Below, one piece after another: positions 63,211-64,000 of a DNA stretch of 64,000 nt; the stretch's first letter is position 1, and each line of letters opens with the position of its first letter. The DNA is from Natrononativus amylolyticus (GTDB lineage Archaea > Halobacteriota > Halobacteria > Halobacteriales > Natrialbaceae). The notes under the pieces are model-generated. The model was not told the DNA's origin, searched no databases, and saw only the letters and a list, made by a program, of their open reading frames with translations. The stretch is taken from positions 1,860,001-1,924,000 of the forward strand of contig NZ_CP101458.1 of assembly GCF_024362525.1 (NCBI RefSeq). Reading direction: 5' to 3'. Made by a program: the position numbers and the translations under genes.

Positions 63211-64000
63211 ATGCGGGTAATCCAGCTACGCGTCACCGACGACGAGCGGCCGTCGGTGTTCGACGTCCTCGACGACGAGGGAATCGATTACGTGGTCACT
63301 CAGGAAACCGACGACGCGTCGCTGGTGCAGTTTCCGATTCCGACGCAGGCCGTTGAGCACGTGTTTACGCGGCTCCGGGAGGCCGGATTCGACGACCAGG
63401 AGTATACGGTCGTGATGGCGGCTGAGGCCGCTCGAACGGAGCACATCGACGACCTCGAGACGCGGTACGTCCTCGGTGACGAGGGTGGCGACAACGTGGC
63501 CCACGAGGAGATCCGATCGAAAGCCCTCGAGATGACGCCCGGAAATGTCACCTATTACGCGATGACGCTGCTCTCGGCGTTCGTCGCGACCGCCGGGCTG
63601 TTGCTCGATTCGCCGGCGATCGTCGTCGGCTCGATGGTGATCGCCCCGCAGATGAGCGCCGCGTTAACGGGAACGGTCGGGACGGTGCTGAACGACCGGA
63701 AGATGATCGTCAACGGCGTCGGCTCGCTCGTCGGCGGGCTCGTCGTCGCCGTTCTCGGCTCGCTCGCGTTCGCGTGGTTCATCAGGATGACCGGGTTCAT
63801 CCCGGCGACGGTCGACATCAGCGCGATTCGACAGGTCGAACACCGCATCTCGCCGGGGCTGCTCGCGATGCTCATCGGCATCTGTGCCGGCGCCGCCGGC
63901 GCGTTCGGACTCGCGACCGCGCTCCCGGTGTCGCTGGTCGGCGTCATGATCGCCGCGGCGCTGATCCCCGCCGCGGCCGCAGTCGGCATCGGTATCGCCT
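63211..64000 (+). CDS. DUF389 membrane protein (3' truncated by window)
   Basis: An ATG preceded by a purine-rich GAGAGGGG opens a frame that stays open to the end of the window, 263 residues visible. Residues 1-110 form a soluble alpha/beta head (MRVIQLRVTDDERPSVF). From 115 on there are several membrane helices, with the DUF389 hallmark LLLDSPAIVVGSMVIAPQMS near 130-150. The family is widespread, with transport suspected but unproven. The C-terminus lies outside the window. Confidence 0.88.
   Translation, partial: MRVIQLRVTDDERPSVFDVLDDEGIDYVVTQETDDASLVQFPIPTQAVEHVFTRLREAGFDDQEYTVVMAAEAARTEHIDDLETRYVLGDEGGDNVAHEEIRSKALEMTPGNVTYYAMTLLSAFVATAGLLLDSPAIVVGSMVIAPQMSAALTGTVGTVLNDRKMIVNGVGSLVGGLVVAVLGSLAFAWFIRMTGFIPATVDISAIRQVEHRISPGLLAMLIGICAGAAGAFGLATALPVSLVGVMIAAALIPAAAAVGIGIA

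Overview
This window is chromosomal DNA of an extremely halophilic archaeon, probably of the Natrialbales type. The clues are high GC, very acidic proteins, TATA/BRE-type promoters, many start codons 25-30 bases after a TATA box, a TFB general factor, ribosomal protein S8e, an intron-containing elongator tRNA-Met, twin-arginine lipoproteins and a haloarchaeal PHA gene cluster. No rRNA, CRISPR array, insertion sequence or intein was seen. Gene density is high and most genes are ordinary core or accessory functions.

Layout. 1-753: tail of larC. 772-5534: the most unusual block, five secreted Q/N-rich repeat proteins (four small ones on the minus strand, three of them clear paralogues with duplicated upstream DNA, and one 536-residue protein on the plus strand) that look like curli-like or beta-solenoid fibre subunits. 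5617-11152: a RuvC-fold protein divergent from radB, a four-CBS protein with a ribosome-hibernation-like tail, a lone lycopene-cyclase domain, a CAP-domain protein and a BrkB-type membrane protein. 11421-14246: a Tat-exported subtilase. 14508-18799: tRNA-Val and the trpDFEG operon. 19337-22480: B12-dependent ribonucleotide reductase. 22579-28482: small zinc-ribbon, membrane and helix-turn-helix proteins plus tRNA-Met. 28479-34233: phoU-pstBACS and a divergent AbrB-PhoU regulator. 34324-39087: S8e, a PQQ-like propeller protein, malic enzyme-PTA and CoaD. 39332-41044: small regulators, tRNA-Leu and a cupin. 41288-42869: dacZ and an MscS-like channel. 42896-51216: nucleoside phosphorylase, cytidine deaminase, a BMP-type nucleoside ABC transporter and a phosphohexomutase. 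51307-55733: PHA synthesis (MaoC, PhaR, PhaP, PhaE, PhaC, PhaB). 55760-64000: moaC, nnr, a phage-family protein, acyP, an 8-oxoguanine glycosylase, small conserved proteins, tfb, and the start of a DUF389 membrane protein.

How the genes work together. The pst genes and two PhoU proteins form a phosphate uptake and sensing unit with a shared regulatory gap carrying three ACTATGT heptamers. The BMP transporter, cdd and udp form a nucleoside import and salvage island. The pha genes form a carbon-storage operon whose first gene encodes a likely autorepressor with a palindrome over its own BRE/TATA. The curlin-like cluster is predicted to build an extracellular or cell-surface material.

A second recurring theme is non-coding: each of the three tRNA genes is followed by a hairpin and then by a partial copy of the tRNA T-arm or 3' end, 100-161 bases away.
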